From Sodiomyces alkalinus F11 (Eukaryota; Ascomycota; Sordariomycetes; Glomerellales; Plectosphaerellaceae), in assembly GCF_003711515.1 (NCBI RefSeq), contig NW_021167081.1, forward strand, positions 496,001 to 560,000: a DNA stretch of 64,000 nt, in the 5' to 3' direction. The position numbers and the translations under genes were made by a program. Below, piece by piece: positions 46,500-57,699 of this stretch. The notes below the pieces were generated by a model, which had not been told where the DNA came from, made no database searches, and saw nothing but the letters and a program-made list of their open reading frames with translations. How positions within the stretch are numbered: the first letter of the stretch is position 1; the number at the start of each line of letters is the position of its first letter.

Positions 46500-49400
46500 C
46501 CTATATAGGGGGGCCGGGACAGGAATAGTAGTCGGTAGCGCTATTTCGGGCCCTCTTTTAGTGGGATTTTAGGTATCCGAAGCCGGTTTTTAACTAAGTA
46601 AAAGCCGACTTTACCCACCTAGGGCCCTATATCGGCAGTAATAGTGGTTTTCGGGAAAAGCGGAGGTTATCTCGGACTAGGCGCCTATAAAGGCGGCCTA
46701 AACGCACCGATTTACCCCTTTTCTCCGCCTTTTCCTCTTCGTTCTATAAAGCCTTCTAGTCTCGAACTAGGGCCTTGTTAACCCGACGCTTTAAGTGATT
46801 AAGGGTAACTAAGCTAATAGATTTAGTAGCTTTTTTAGGGTCTAACGCCTGTTTAGCTGCCTTATCCGCTAGTTCGTTTCCTTCTATCCCTATATGCGAA
46901 GGGCACTACTATATACAGATAGAAGTGCCCTGTTATTTCAGCTGTAGGATAAGGGTCTTAGCCTCTATAGCCCACTAAGAGGAGCGCTAAAGCTTCTGAA
47001 TAGCCGCCTATGAATTGCTAAAAATATAGCACTTTAGGGGCCTAGGCAACTACTTTAGGGTAATCTAAAGGGCCTAAAGAATAGCGTATAATTCAGCGTC
47101 GGCGACCTCGGCAGAGTTCCCTAGGTTATAGCCTACAGCTTTAAAGGGTCTACCGGTATTAGCTAACCATATTATAGTAGCTATAGCCTGCGTAGGCCCT
47201 ATAGGAGGCCTTATAGGGTGGCCTAGGGAGCCGTCGATATAGAAAATAGAGGCCTACTCGCCTAAGAATTATTATATATCCTTAAGGGCTTCGAGGTGGG
47301 CTGTTTTTGGGTCTTAGGTGCCGGGTTCGGTGTTTTTCGCGGTTATAGGCTATTATTTTAAGGGAAAAAAGGGTCTAAGGTCTGCTATAGGTTCGGAGGC
47401 CTAGGAGGCCTCCCACCTAGCTATAGGGCCCTCTATTTCCTAGGACTGCCCTACTAAAGCAGCTAATTCTAGGCCTAGCCTATAGAGCTATATAGTGGGC
47501 TATAGGTCTTATAGGCGGGCGAGGTCTTCCCCTAGCTCCCCTAGAAGCTGGCGTCTTATAGGGTGGTTCGGTAAGAACTTTAAAGACCTAAAGGCATAAA
47601 GTCTATTAGATCTAGTTAACCGAATCGACGCTAGGGGCACTGCTGCTTCTAGTTCTAGAGGCCGTAAAGGGGCCCCCCTAAAAGCCCCTAGAGCCCTGAC
47701 TAGAGCGTCGTACTATAGGCGTTCTAGGCGGTCGACTAGGTGCTTTTTAGGTAATTTAGGGTCCTACTATAGCTGTGAGCTAAAGGTAGCTAGCGAGGCT
47801 ATATAGGCTATATATAGCTGCCGTAGGGCCTTAAAAGAAAGGCCCCTCTACGAGCTAGCTAGCCTATAGAGTCTACTTAAGGCCCCTATAGCTGAATTTA
47901 GGCGTTTTTCGATATAGGGTTTAAAAGATAGCTTAGGGTTAAACTAGACCCCTAGCCACCTAATAGCAACTAGTATAGGTTTAACTAGGTGCCCCCCTAT
48001 AATAACCGGGGCGTCTTCGATAGAGCGTCTTCGGTGGAAGTAAATAAGCTCTGTCTTATCCGGGTCGAAAAGAATATAGTTATTATTAGCTGCTTCGAAA
48101 AGGTAGGCTGCGGCTTGTTCTAGAATCTTATAGTTTTTCCTAGCCGACGTAGACGCTATAGATAGCTGAAAATCGTCTATATAGGATAACTAAAGACCTT
48201 TAAAATCCGGCCCCGCTATAACCTTCCTAATATAAATTAGGAATAGAATAGGGGAAACCGGGGAGCCTTATAGGACCCCTATATTTAGGGGGGTAGGCTG
48301 CTAAACCTAACCCTTAAAGGCTAGTTGGATACGCCTGTTTTCTGTGAAGGAGGCTACCTATTTAACTAGATTCGAGGGTAGTTAGAGCTCTTAAAGGGTT
48401 CTTAGTAGCTAAGGGCGGGCGATATAGTTAAAGGCTCCTTTAATGTCTAAAAATAGCATAGAAATACGGTGTTTTGCCGTGATTTACGCTATTTTTCGAT
48501 ATAGTGAAGGAGAAGAAGGGCCGTATCGATAGCGGATCGTTATTTTCTACCCCCTATCTGACTAGGGTGTAGAAGGTCGTCGCGGGTATTAGCTAAAAAT
48601 CTTAGTCTAGTAGCTATAACCCTCTCGAGGACTTTACCTAAGTAGTTTAGAAGGGCTATAATCCTATAAGACTTAGGATTAGAATAGTCCTTCTTCCCCG
48701 GCTTTAGTAGAACAACCCCTAAGGCCTCTTTCTAGCAGGTAGGGTAGTAGCCTGCGAAAAATAAAGCTAAGTAGGCCTTTAAGAAGGGCCCGGGAATAGC
48801 CTTATAGGCCTATTAGATCGGCTATAAGCTTATCCTATTAGGCCCTAGGGCTTTCCCCTTAGCAGCTCTAAAGATAGCGCGTTATAGTTCGGTAGTCTAT
48901 AGGCTAGGCTACTCCCACGGTCTTCTAAGGCCCTTACTACGTGATCTAGTTAGGCTTTAGGGGCCGTTAGAAGGGTTAGAGGGGCTTAGGTCTCTTAAAG
49001 GGCCTATAAATACAGGGGCTTTAGGGGCGTTAGTGGCGGAAAGAAGAGGAAGAGGAAAAAGGGTCTGAATAAGGACGTCATATTTTTTATCGAAGGCGTA
49101 GGCTTTCTGCTTTATAGGCGTTTGAATCGGTGGAATTTTAGTATTTAGGCCGCTTTTTATATAGTTATAGGCCTTAAAAACCTTAGGGCCTTAAGCGTTA
49201 GCTAGGAAGGCCTCCTAGTGGTTCTTTTTTACTATTTTTACTACCCTATAATAGGCGTTTTAAGCCTTTTCCCAGGTGGTTTCTAAAGCCGCTAGCCGGG
49301 TAGCCGAGGCCCCCTTTTTAGCTTTAGCTTTTCTAAAAACCCTAAAAGCCCTATTAGCTGATTTTCGCAGGGCTTTTAGCTCTAGGGTCCACTACAGTGT

Positions 49401-50450
49401 CGATCGCTCTACTACCCTTAGCTTAGGCATAGAGGCCTTAAGAGCTAGGGAAATAGTATCCGTTAGGTGGCGACCTATAGAGTCCTAATCCGAGGCGTCG
49501 ATAGCCTACTATAGCTGCTAGTCGAGGCTAGGCTTTAGGCTCTTTAGGGTACTAGTAAATAAACCCTAGTCCGCTAGCCTGTAATTATAGGCCGGTGGAA
49601 GGGATCTATTTATAGGACTTTGAGAGCCTAGAATAGAGGCTGAAATCAGGATAGCGCGGTGTAAGAAGGGAGTATTTTCGATATATTCCTACTTATAAAA
49701 GCGGAGACAATTAAAGCCGGGCGTGTAAAATACTAGGTCTATAACCGACTCTTAACAAAGATTAGACCTAAAAAAGGTCCCCCCATTTAGGTTAACTTCT
49801 TTAGGATCCACTAAATAGGTGGCTTTAAGGCTATTTAACCAGTCTATTAGGGCCTAGGCCTTAATAGAAGCCTGATTCGTAGTAGCCCCGTTCTACTGCT
49901 AGTGGTTCCTGTTAAAGTCCCCTATAATAAGGGTCGGCTTAGGGACCTAAAGGCCCTATAGCACGCGATCTTTAGTCTAGGGTCGGCTTTTAGAGCCTGA
50001 AAAAGAAGGAAAGAAGGGGAAGAAGAAGTCGAAGAGGTAGAGGGGGTAGGGATAGGGGGCCTTAAAGGCCCTCTGCCTATTATTTCGGGATCCTACTCTG
50101 TCTAATTATAGACGTTTAGGATATAGAAGGTCTACGGATAATAGACCTTTACAAGCTACGCGTCTATATTATCTAGAAGGTCTTCGCGGTGTGAAAAATC
50201 GATACCCGAGCCCTTTCTTATATACGTAAGGACCCTAGGTTTAATAGGAAAAAACTGGGTTTGCCGAGACGTAGGCGTAATAGTATAGAAGGCTAGGTGG
50301 TTTCGAATATACTACTCTTCTAGTTTTAGGACGTAGGAAGGCTCTTAGATAAGGACTATATTAGCCAAAGCCTCTAAAGCCTATTCTAGGATAGCTTCCT
50401 GCGATGAACCCTGTTTATCGACGTTATACTAAATAAACCGGATTTCTTTC
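46500..50450 (-). pseudogene. LINE ORF2 (endonuclease, RT, RNase H), dead
   Basis: The minus-strand translation is collinear with APE endonuclease, reverse transcriptase and RNase H of fungal LINEs. The catalytic words GDFN, YIDD and IDGS and the H-x-G-I-x-G-N-E-x-A-D motif survive, but dozens of stop codons interrupt it. Nearly all are TAG or TAA, as expected from CAG, CAA and TGG mutated at CpA/TpG. Boundaries are approximate. Confidence 0.85.
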
Positions 50451-50499
50451 GAATTAAAAGACCCTTTATTTATAGGATTTAGGGTTTAATAGCTCGAAA

Positions 50500-52250
50500 G
50501 ACCCTATAGTTTTTACTATAAGGGGGGTATGCCCCCTTATAGTTATAGCACTTATAGGTCCTGTATTCGTAGTCGCCGTATTCCTCGTACTCGTTATAGT
50601 AGTGGTCTTCGTCGCTATAGCCCTCCGTAGCGCAGATAGAGTAGGTAGTTAGGCTCTTACAGGTCCCTCGGGTATACCCAAATTTCTAGTAGTTAGAGCA
50701 CTAGGTTCTAGGGGTTATAGGCCTATATTTATAGACCTTTAGCCGCTGGCCGGCTATATAGAGCCCCTGTTTTAAGTAGTATTTCTGCTTTTTAGTAGTT
50801 AGCACTAAAACGATAATAGTGCCGTGAAGCCCGTCTAGGGTTCCTAGTTACTAAGGCTTCCCTACCACCCTAATAGGGTTAAAGGTGCCGATTTTAGTAA
50901 TTAGGTCCTTTAAACCTAGACCCTATCGAAGGCTGCGGTTTAGGGCTTCTAGCGGTATATCAGAAGGGTTAGCAGGGTCGGATAATAGCGTTTCGCCCCC
51001 TCCGAAGGCCTTAGTAGACACCTCTTTAATAATAAGCTTAAACTAGTCGCCTATAGATTAGGGGGGCTAAAGAGGCAGGTTTATCTCCTTACACCACTGA
51101 TTCTAAGAGTCTAGGAGCTGCTAAACGCTGTATTTCGGGCCCGGGGTTAAAATAAGGTTCCTGTTAGTTAATAGGCTAATAGCCGTAATAGCAGGGATTT
51201 TAAGGACCTTATTTAGCCTGTTCCGGAGCTTAAAAGAATTAAAGTTCTCCCGGGGGATTATTTCCCCTGCTATAGGCTATAAAATAACCTTAGGGACCTT
51301 TTTAGGGTCCGTGGAGAGGGGGGCCGGGGGGGTTAAAGGTGCTAAGGCCTTTTAGGGGGCCTAGGGTGCTATAAAGCCTGTTTTTCCCTTTATAGCCTCG
51401 CTATAAAGGGGTTTAGGTTATTCTGTAAGCCTACGAACTGCTTAGGCTAGTTCGTCGACCTTCTGCTCGAGTATAGGGGGCTAGGAGCCTTATAGGGTTC
51501 CGTCGATAGCAGATTTAAGCCCTATAGATAGGGCTTTAATCTACGGGATAGAGTCGAGGTTATAGGCCTGTTAGAGTAGCTGAAAAGCCTGCTAGAGAAG
51601 CCCCCTAGCCTAGGCCTTACTAGCCAAATTAGTCGACTTCTAGGGCGTAGTAGAGGGGTTTCCAGTAGTTCCAGGGGCCTTTTTAGCCTATTTAGAGCCT
51701 ATAAGGCCCTATTTTTTAGTAGGGGGGGGCCTAGAGGGCGTTTTGAAGAGGCTTTCGGCCTTAGAGTTAGAGGGGGGCTCGGTTCGGGTCCTAGAAAACC
51801 TTCTAGGGGTTAGGGTCGAAGGGCTAAGCTGCCTTTTCGAATTAAGGGGCGTAATAAAGATAGAAGTCCCTGTATTTATAGGGCTTTTAGGAGTTTCCCC
51901 TATTTCTACCTCCCCTAAGCCCTCTATAATTATAGAGGGCTTAGGGTTAGTTTCGGGGGCGTTATAGTGGGCTAAGGCGTTATTATGGCTAGTACTATGG
52001 CTGTTATTATAGCTGGGGTCTTTTATGGGGTGCTAGGGTCGCGAGGCGTTAGTGATTACGGCTCTACGCGGCTGCTTTATTAGCGGCGCACGGGCTATAT
52101 TAGATTTTTCCCCCGTATATAGGGTACCCGTAGGTGCGTTTCTAGGCGTTTTCGCACTTATTTTACGCCCTAAATAGCGCCTACGCGATATAGGGCTATA
52201 GATAGGCGTATAGAGCTTGAAAAGAGCTATCGATTAATATAGCTTTTAAG
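50500..52250 (-). pseudogene. LINE ORF1 (gag-like, zinc knuckle), dead
   Basis: The minus strand at 50661-50702 reads CSNY-stop-KFGYTRGTC, which fits C-X2-C-X4-H-X4-C if the two Tyr are taken as mutated Cys and His (TGC to TAC, CAY to TAY). The rest is a Pro/Ser/Lys-rich frame with stops, as in ORF1 of Tad1-type elements. The start codon could not be fixed. Confidence 0.65.
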
Positions 52251-52311
52251 TGGTTTAGAGCGTTTACGCGTAAAACGTAGGTCCCCCCACGTGAGTTATA
52301 AGAAGGATGTG

Positions 52312-52323
52312 TAACCAGGCCTT
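52312..52323 (+). repeat. LINE target-site duplication, 5' side
   Basis: TAACCAGGCCTT, identical to 46096-46107. Joining the two flanks gives an uninterrupted empty site. Confidence 0.85.
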
Positions 52324-52960
52324 AGATACGGTCGTAAACGGGCAATCTATCCGGATAGCTGCTAAGACCTAGGTAGTGTATCCAACCACAACCACAACCA
52401 CAACCAACCACAACCAACCACAACCGCACATACAAGACTGCATGGCTTGGAGTTTTCGGAGGAGAGAAGGGTCTCGACAGAGCAAGCGGTGACTAGATAT
52501 TTTCCTCCGGTTTTGGCTTAGATCGGCAAAGGGCGGGAACGCATGCTTTGCATGGAGAATGTGATACCACTTGCCAACGACGTTGACAAGAAAGGCAGTG
52601 TATGAGTGACGCCCAAAGTACGCTCTTTGCAGAGAGACTTTCAAGTTCCATGGAGACATGGGTAATTCGCTCGGCTATGAGACGCAGACTGGCGGCCTCC
52701 TAGAAGACAGCGGGAAGAAAACCTCGAGACGGCGAACTCTTACCGCCTCTATCTAACCGCGTCGAAACTACCAAGTCAGGAGGAGAAGTGAACGGGCAAT
52801 GCCTCGTCGTCATAGTCGACCTGCTGCCCACTCCGGGGTAACTACCTAACGAGCGATCCATCACTACGAAGTAAGAGGCTGGATGTGTTGGATTAACGGG
52901 CGTGTGATCCGGCCGGAGCAGAGATTATAGATGTATTATTATATTCGTCACACAAAGGAA
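52324..52960. other. Unmutated island between transposons
   Basis: CA and TG are again frequent here, so RIP has not touched it beyond the first 50 bp or so. It includes a CCACAACCAA-type repeat (52382-52427) and a 96-codon minus-strand frame (52659-52369) whose end is only the translated repeat (GWLWLVVVVV). No domain is seen, so the frame is not called a gene. It is probably the original single-copy target locus of the surrounding insertions. Confidence 0.6.
52382..52427 (+). repeat. CCACAA/CCAACCACAA simple repeat
   Basis: Alternating units of CCACAA and CCAACCACAA over about 46 bp in the unmutated island. Confidence 0.9.
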
Positions 52961-53306
52961 AGAAGAACAGGAAGGTGTGGGTATTCTAAATATATCTACC
53001 CCTTTTCCACGCGAGGAATATAGGGCTAATCCAGCTAATAAAAATACAGAAAACAGGCTTACGTGTTTTCAGTACGATACACCCCCTAATTACTATACCC
53101 TAATTAGCTTAGTAATTACTTAGCCTAACCTCGCCGGAGCCTTATAGTTAATCTTAAAATAGCTTTAAAGAGTAGTTACGTATCCTTTAAAGTTAAGTTA
53201 AAAGGCAGGTAAGGAAGATATAAAATAAGAAAGAATAATAAGAATAAGAGTAAATAATAAAGGAAAGTGCTATTTAAAGTAATTAGTAGATAGGGGAGGT
53301 GCCGGA

Positions 53307-53315
53307 TATAAATAA
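53307..53315 (+). promoter_or_regulatory. TATA box of the gypsy element
   Basis: GGATATAAATAAAAGG is a near-ideal TATA box just upstream of the hairpin at 53326. It implies a transcription start around 53330-53350, which would be the U3/R border of the 5' LTR. Confidence 0.5.
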
Positions 53316-53325
53316 AAGGAGTTTT

Positions 53326-53341
53326 AGGCTCTTCGGAGCCT
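53326..53341 (+). other. UUCG-tetraloop hairpin at the presumed RNA 5' end
   Basis: AGGCTC-TTCG-GAGCCT: a perfect 6-bp stem closed by C/G on a UUCG loop, the most stable tetraloop known. It lies about 20 nt after the TATA box, so it would sit near the 5' end of the retrotransposon RNA. Intact despite RIP elsewhere. Confidence 0.6.
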
Positions 53342-53519
53342 TCTTTTCTCTCCTATAAGTATAATCCTTTTTTAACGATTTTTCGTTATTTTCGTGACCT
53401 CCTCCTCCCTCGATAATTTTTCTTAATTTTTCTTAGTAAATATCACTCTTTCTATTAATAAAAGCGCTATAGTAAGTTACCGGAGCTCTGATTCTTAAGG
53501 TAAGTGCTAACAGTGACTA

Positions 53520-56500
53520 TTTAGGCTCCCTTAACCTGTACTGCTAGCGCTAAGGCCGTTAGTTCGTCTAGTTTAACTAAGCCCGCTAGTATTACTAAGA
53601 AAAGTGCCGCCCCTAAGCCTAATATAAATACTCCGGTCCCTTAGCTTTATACTTTCGTTCGTGGTCGTAAGTCTCCGGTTATTAATAGGGTAGCAGACTC
53701 CTAAAAAACCTAATAAAAAATCGACTAAGGCGCCTAACCCTAATTTTATACCGGTACCGTTTAATCCTCCCTGTATATAATACGTAAAGGGTATCTACTC
53801 GGGTAAATAAAGCTTATTTAACTATTATATCACTATTAACAAACGCTTAAACCGCTATCGTAAATACTACGACGGTAACTATATATACTCCTAGGTATAG
53901 GTTTCTACCCCCTAGTTATCGAGATTTACGACCGTGGATAAAAGCTCTAGTTTAAATCCGGATAAAGGATTTATACTCCGGTTCGTTCTGATTACTAACT
54001 AATAACGGATCCTAGTTATATTAGTATACTTCCCTTTATTAAAATACTAGTTAACGCGGTATCAGTTCGTAAGATTAGACCTAGACCTAATACCGAAGAT
54101 AATAACCGTAAGGTGCGTTTTATCGTTCTATTCCTTAAAACTAGTGCTCCGGCTAATATTTCCGGCGTAATCTTTAGCTAAGTTAAAGCAGTATTATAAC
54201 CGCGCAGATGCGGTGTTGGAGTGGTTCGGCAGACGGTTATATAACCCCCCTTTTAAGGCCGCTGGATCCGCTGCCTATATGTATATTAAGGATAGGCTCG
54301 GGACGTCCCTATCGAGGGATTAACACATAATTATTATCCTCTTTTATAATTGCTTATTCTACGTTTGAGGTATCTTTCTAGTTTAACTTACGTTACCCTG
54401 ATCAGAATAGTGATTACCGATCTACTTCTTCGCTAAAGATTATAGCGGTGTTGGTTATGTTTTGGTTATATATCGTGGTCTTACTGGACTAATCTCTTTA
54501 TCTGATCTTTATCTTAACGATCTAGTGCCACTACGTCTTTATCCAGTTATAATATAGTGCTCGGAGGCGGATTTATTCGGCGTCTCTAAAGTGTTCTAAC
54601 CCTAATTAGAGTAATAGAGGCGCTCGAGGGAGGTTTCGGCCCTCCTAAACGGACTATTAGTTAATAACCCTAAAGAAGAATATAAAGGTAACGACTAAGA
54701 AAGGATTTAACGCTTTAAGACCGAGGGGAGATTAGCTCTAGTAAGATCAGGAAAAGAAATAACTGCTTAGATAAGAGTTAAAGAACTATTAATACTTTTA
54801 ATTATAAGACCCGCCGCTATGGAGGTAGTAATTATAGAAATAGCAGAAACAGATTAAATCGCGATAGAGTTAGATTCCGGATATAGAATAGACTCGATAG
54901 GGGGCTTATAACCCCTACCACTAATTAAAATAGATTCTCGTATAACGGCGAAGAAAAGATAAGACCGCCGAGAGCAGCTTACCCGGATTAGGGTAATTAA
55001 CCCCTAGCAGACCTAATAAAAAGCTAATACTAAGCATAAAAGCGAAATAACGATACCTTATAAAAGGACCCGATAGTCTAGTAAGGACCTTTATAGACCC
55101 CGTAAGCAGGTCGTGATACTTCTTTATAAGGCTTAGCAGGTAGGGCTTTTAATATTAATATCCGTGAGTATAGCCCCTTTACTAGTAGGTAATCTCCTAA
55201 TCGTGGGGGGCCTCTTCCTTCGAGGTAAGTTAGAAAAGCTAGACTCCGAAGATAAGTATTAAGGAGTAAAACCTAGGACCGCCCTCTCGTTAAAGACCTT
55301 ATCACTCTTATTAAGACGAGATAATATATATAATAACCTGGCTAGTATCTAGAATACCTATAGGATCTTCTTATTAGACGATTAGTTCGAAAAACCTTTC
55401 CCTGAATACCCTAAGCACTCTAACCCTATTATTATTATTCGCCTACCCCCTCGCACTTATACCTAAAATACTATAGATACTTAGACTTAGTATTACGAGC
55501 CTACCCCTGTTATCGTTATTAGCGACTCCGACGATAAGGCTCCCTCGCCGGCTATTCCCCCTATTCTTACGCCTACTACTTCTACTACCCCTGATTAGGG
55601 GAACCACGATATCGGGGCTACGGCCTTACCTCCGCCCGCTTCTAGGCCGACTACTACGTCTGCCGCGGCTCCGGCTACTATTTCGATAACTATCCCTAAT
55701 ACTACCCCTATTACTACCCCTGCCTAGCCCGCTTCGAACGCTTCCCCTACCACTGCTAAAGACCTGATTAAGCTACTATAAGCCCTGATAAGCCGTGACC
55801 GAGAGAGTACTATTACCGAGGTTATTAGAGCCCTGCCCCCTGCCACTGCCACGTTAAGAGCACCCCTAAATCCCCTTACTACTAGAGCTCCCCGCTTTAG
55901 TGGTAAATCCCTCTCCACGTTCCTTTAGCATTACGATAACTATACTAAGCTTAACCGTCTTAGTAAAGCCAATAAGATTACCTATATTAACCTATACACG
56001 GATACGGCTATTCGTCCCGCTATTAAGCGCCTAATCAGAGAGGTTTAGACCGATAAGGGCGGTTAGTCTAATCTAGTTAAAAAGCTCGTTAAAGAGTTCT
56101 CTTATCTAGATCCTAACTACTAACTTAACTTCTCTTACGAGGTTTATTAGTTTCGGATAAAGTATAAGACGTATAAAATAAATAGCGTTTATTAAGTTAG
56201 GGACTTACTATAGTAAATCACTATCTAGAAGGCTAAGACAGAGCGGGTCTAAGGCACTTTTATCGAAGACTCCGAGCTCTACGGTATCGTCCTTACTATT
56301 CTGTATAGGGATATCTATATATTTATCGCTAATAAGCTTAAGATTTAAGGCACCGACTTAAGAAAGATAGTCAAGAGCTATAAGCTGCTTTTAGACCTAC
56401 TACGCGAGTAGTCTACGGATATCTAGGAAGTGAAGGGTAAGCCTATAGATAGGGACGTTATACTAGGTATAACTAAGTCTAATTAACCTAATAGTACCGC

Positions 56501-57500
56501 TTTCCAGCCCATGATCTTAAGGCGGCCTACTATAGTCTAGGAGTTTATAGCCTTTTAATCGGATATAGATAAGCTCGCCGATCTCTTCGAGAAGTATACT
56601 ATTTCCCTTATCTATAATAGAGCTAAAGGCGTTAGGGGTATTACCGCCTAAGTACTCGCCCTATCTAAGAGGATAGGCACGGAGAAGGTCTAAGCCCTCC
56701 TCGCTATAAAGTGTAACCTAAAGAACGCCTTCTATACTATCCTTAAGTACGCCCCTTAGCCTACGATAACTACTTTAGTGTATTTCGCCACCCCTAATTA
56801 GGCTAACGGTGCTGCTTCCTAGCCTAATAACGCCTAGTATACCGAGGAGATTTACTACAGAGGACCCCGCCCTAAATATAATAACCGGCGTAACGATAGC
56901 CGCCTAACCCAACACGATAACCGCCTAGGATAGTAAAGAGGTGCCTAGAGTAATAGCTAGCCCCCGCTAGCTCGCTACTACTACTACGGCTAAAAAGGGT
57001 ATCGGAGAGATAACTACCCTATCCTAATCCATATTAGCGCCTATAACCTAGTTAAGTAGGAGTTCCCCGCGTATTTAGTTATAGATTAGACCGGTACCTA
57101 GGTAGCCTGCCTAAAAAGCGAGCTACGAGTTAACGAGTCTTAGCCACACCAACGCCTTATACTATATTAGCTAGCCACTAAGCTATATAGCCGATTTAAG
57201 GAGCTTATAAACCTTTATATTAAAACCTTCTAGCCCGCTACCCTCCCCTATAAGACTAATAAGACTAATAGACTTATAATTAAGTATACAGTTAAGCAGG
57301 CATAGAAGTAGTAGACCGGTTAGAGTGGTTAGGCCACCTAAGCCACTTAGGCCTTAAGGGTTACTAAGGTTACGGGATCTATTAACTTTATTACTACTAG
57401 AGTATATACTACGTCTATATCTTAATACACTTCGACTAACCCCTAGGACCCTTTTCGCACCACTAGGGGTGGTAGAATTAGTAAACCCACGCTAAAAGTA
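53520..57500 (+). pseudogene. Gypsy gag-like region, dead
   Basis: A Ser/Thr/Lys/Pro-rich frame opens near 53520, and a second, structured frame runs from about 55710 to 57500 (LRAPLNPLTTRAPRFSGKSL, later LADLFEKYTISLIYNRAKG). Both are broken by TAG/TAA. This position between promoter and protease is that of gag. No intact zinc knuckle was seen; a Tyr-rich stretch (RYYYYG, near 56980) may be a knuckle whose Cys codons became Tyr. Confidence 0.55.
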
Positions 57501-57699
57501 GCTAGTTCCCCTAATCAGGCCGTTTAATAGACCCTAACGCCTCCGGAAAGCTTCTAAAGGGTTATAAAGATAGTTAACGATACCGATATAGACGATAGTC
57601 TAACCCCTGATTCGATAGCCCCTATATCTAGACCCACTACTACCTTAACTATTACCCGGCCTGTCTTACGAGCCTCGGCTTAGAAGGATACCCTTAATT

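Larger units (their letters stand above)
46106..52311 (-). mobile_element. Full-length Tad1-like LINE, RIP-inactivated
   Basis: A 6.2-kb non-LTR retrotransposon on the minus strand. Both ends are defined: a 12-bp target duplication on either side and a poly(A) tail (T12 at 46106-46117 on the plus strand) at the 3' end. Gene order from 5' to 3' on the minus strand: ORF1 with zinc knuckle (about 50660-50700), endonuclease (GDFN near 49910), reverse transcriptase (GSPVSPILF near 48260, YIDD near 48180) and RNase H (IDGS near 47235; HIGIEGNELAD near 46890). Endonuclease plus RNase H plus knuckled ORF1 is the Tad1 clade layout. Frames are broken by many TAG/TAA stops at expected Trp and Gln codons, and CA/TG are scarce: the signature of RIP. 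Confidence 0.9.

Noticed and set aside
52369..52659. 96-codon minus-strand frame in the unmutated island
   Set aside because: Its last quarter is a translated simple repeat and the rest has no recognisable family.
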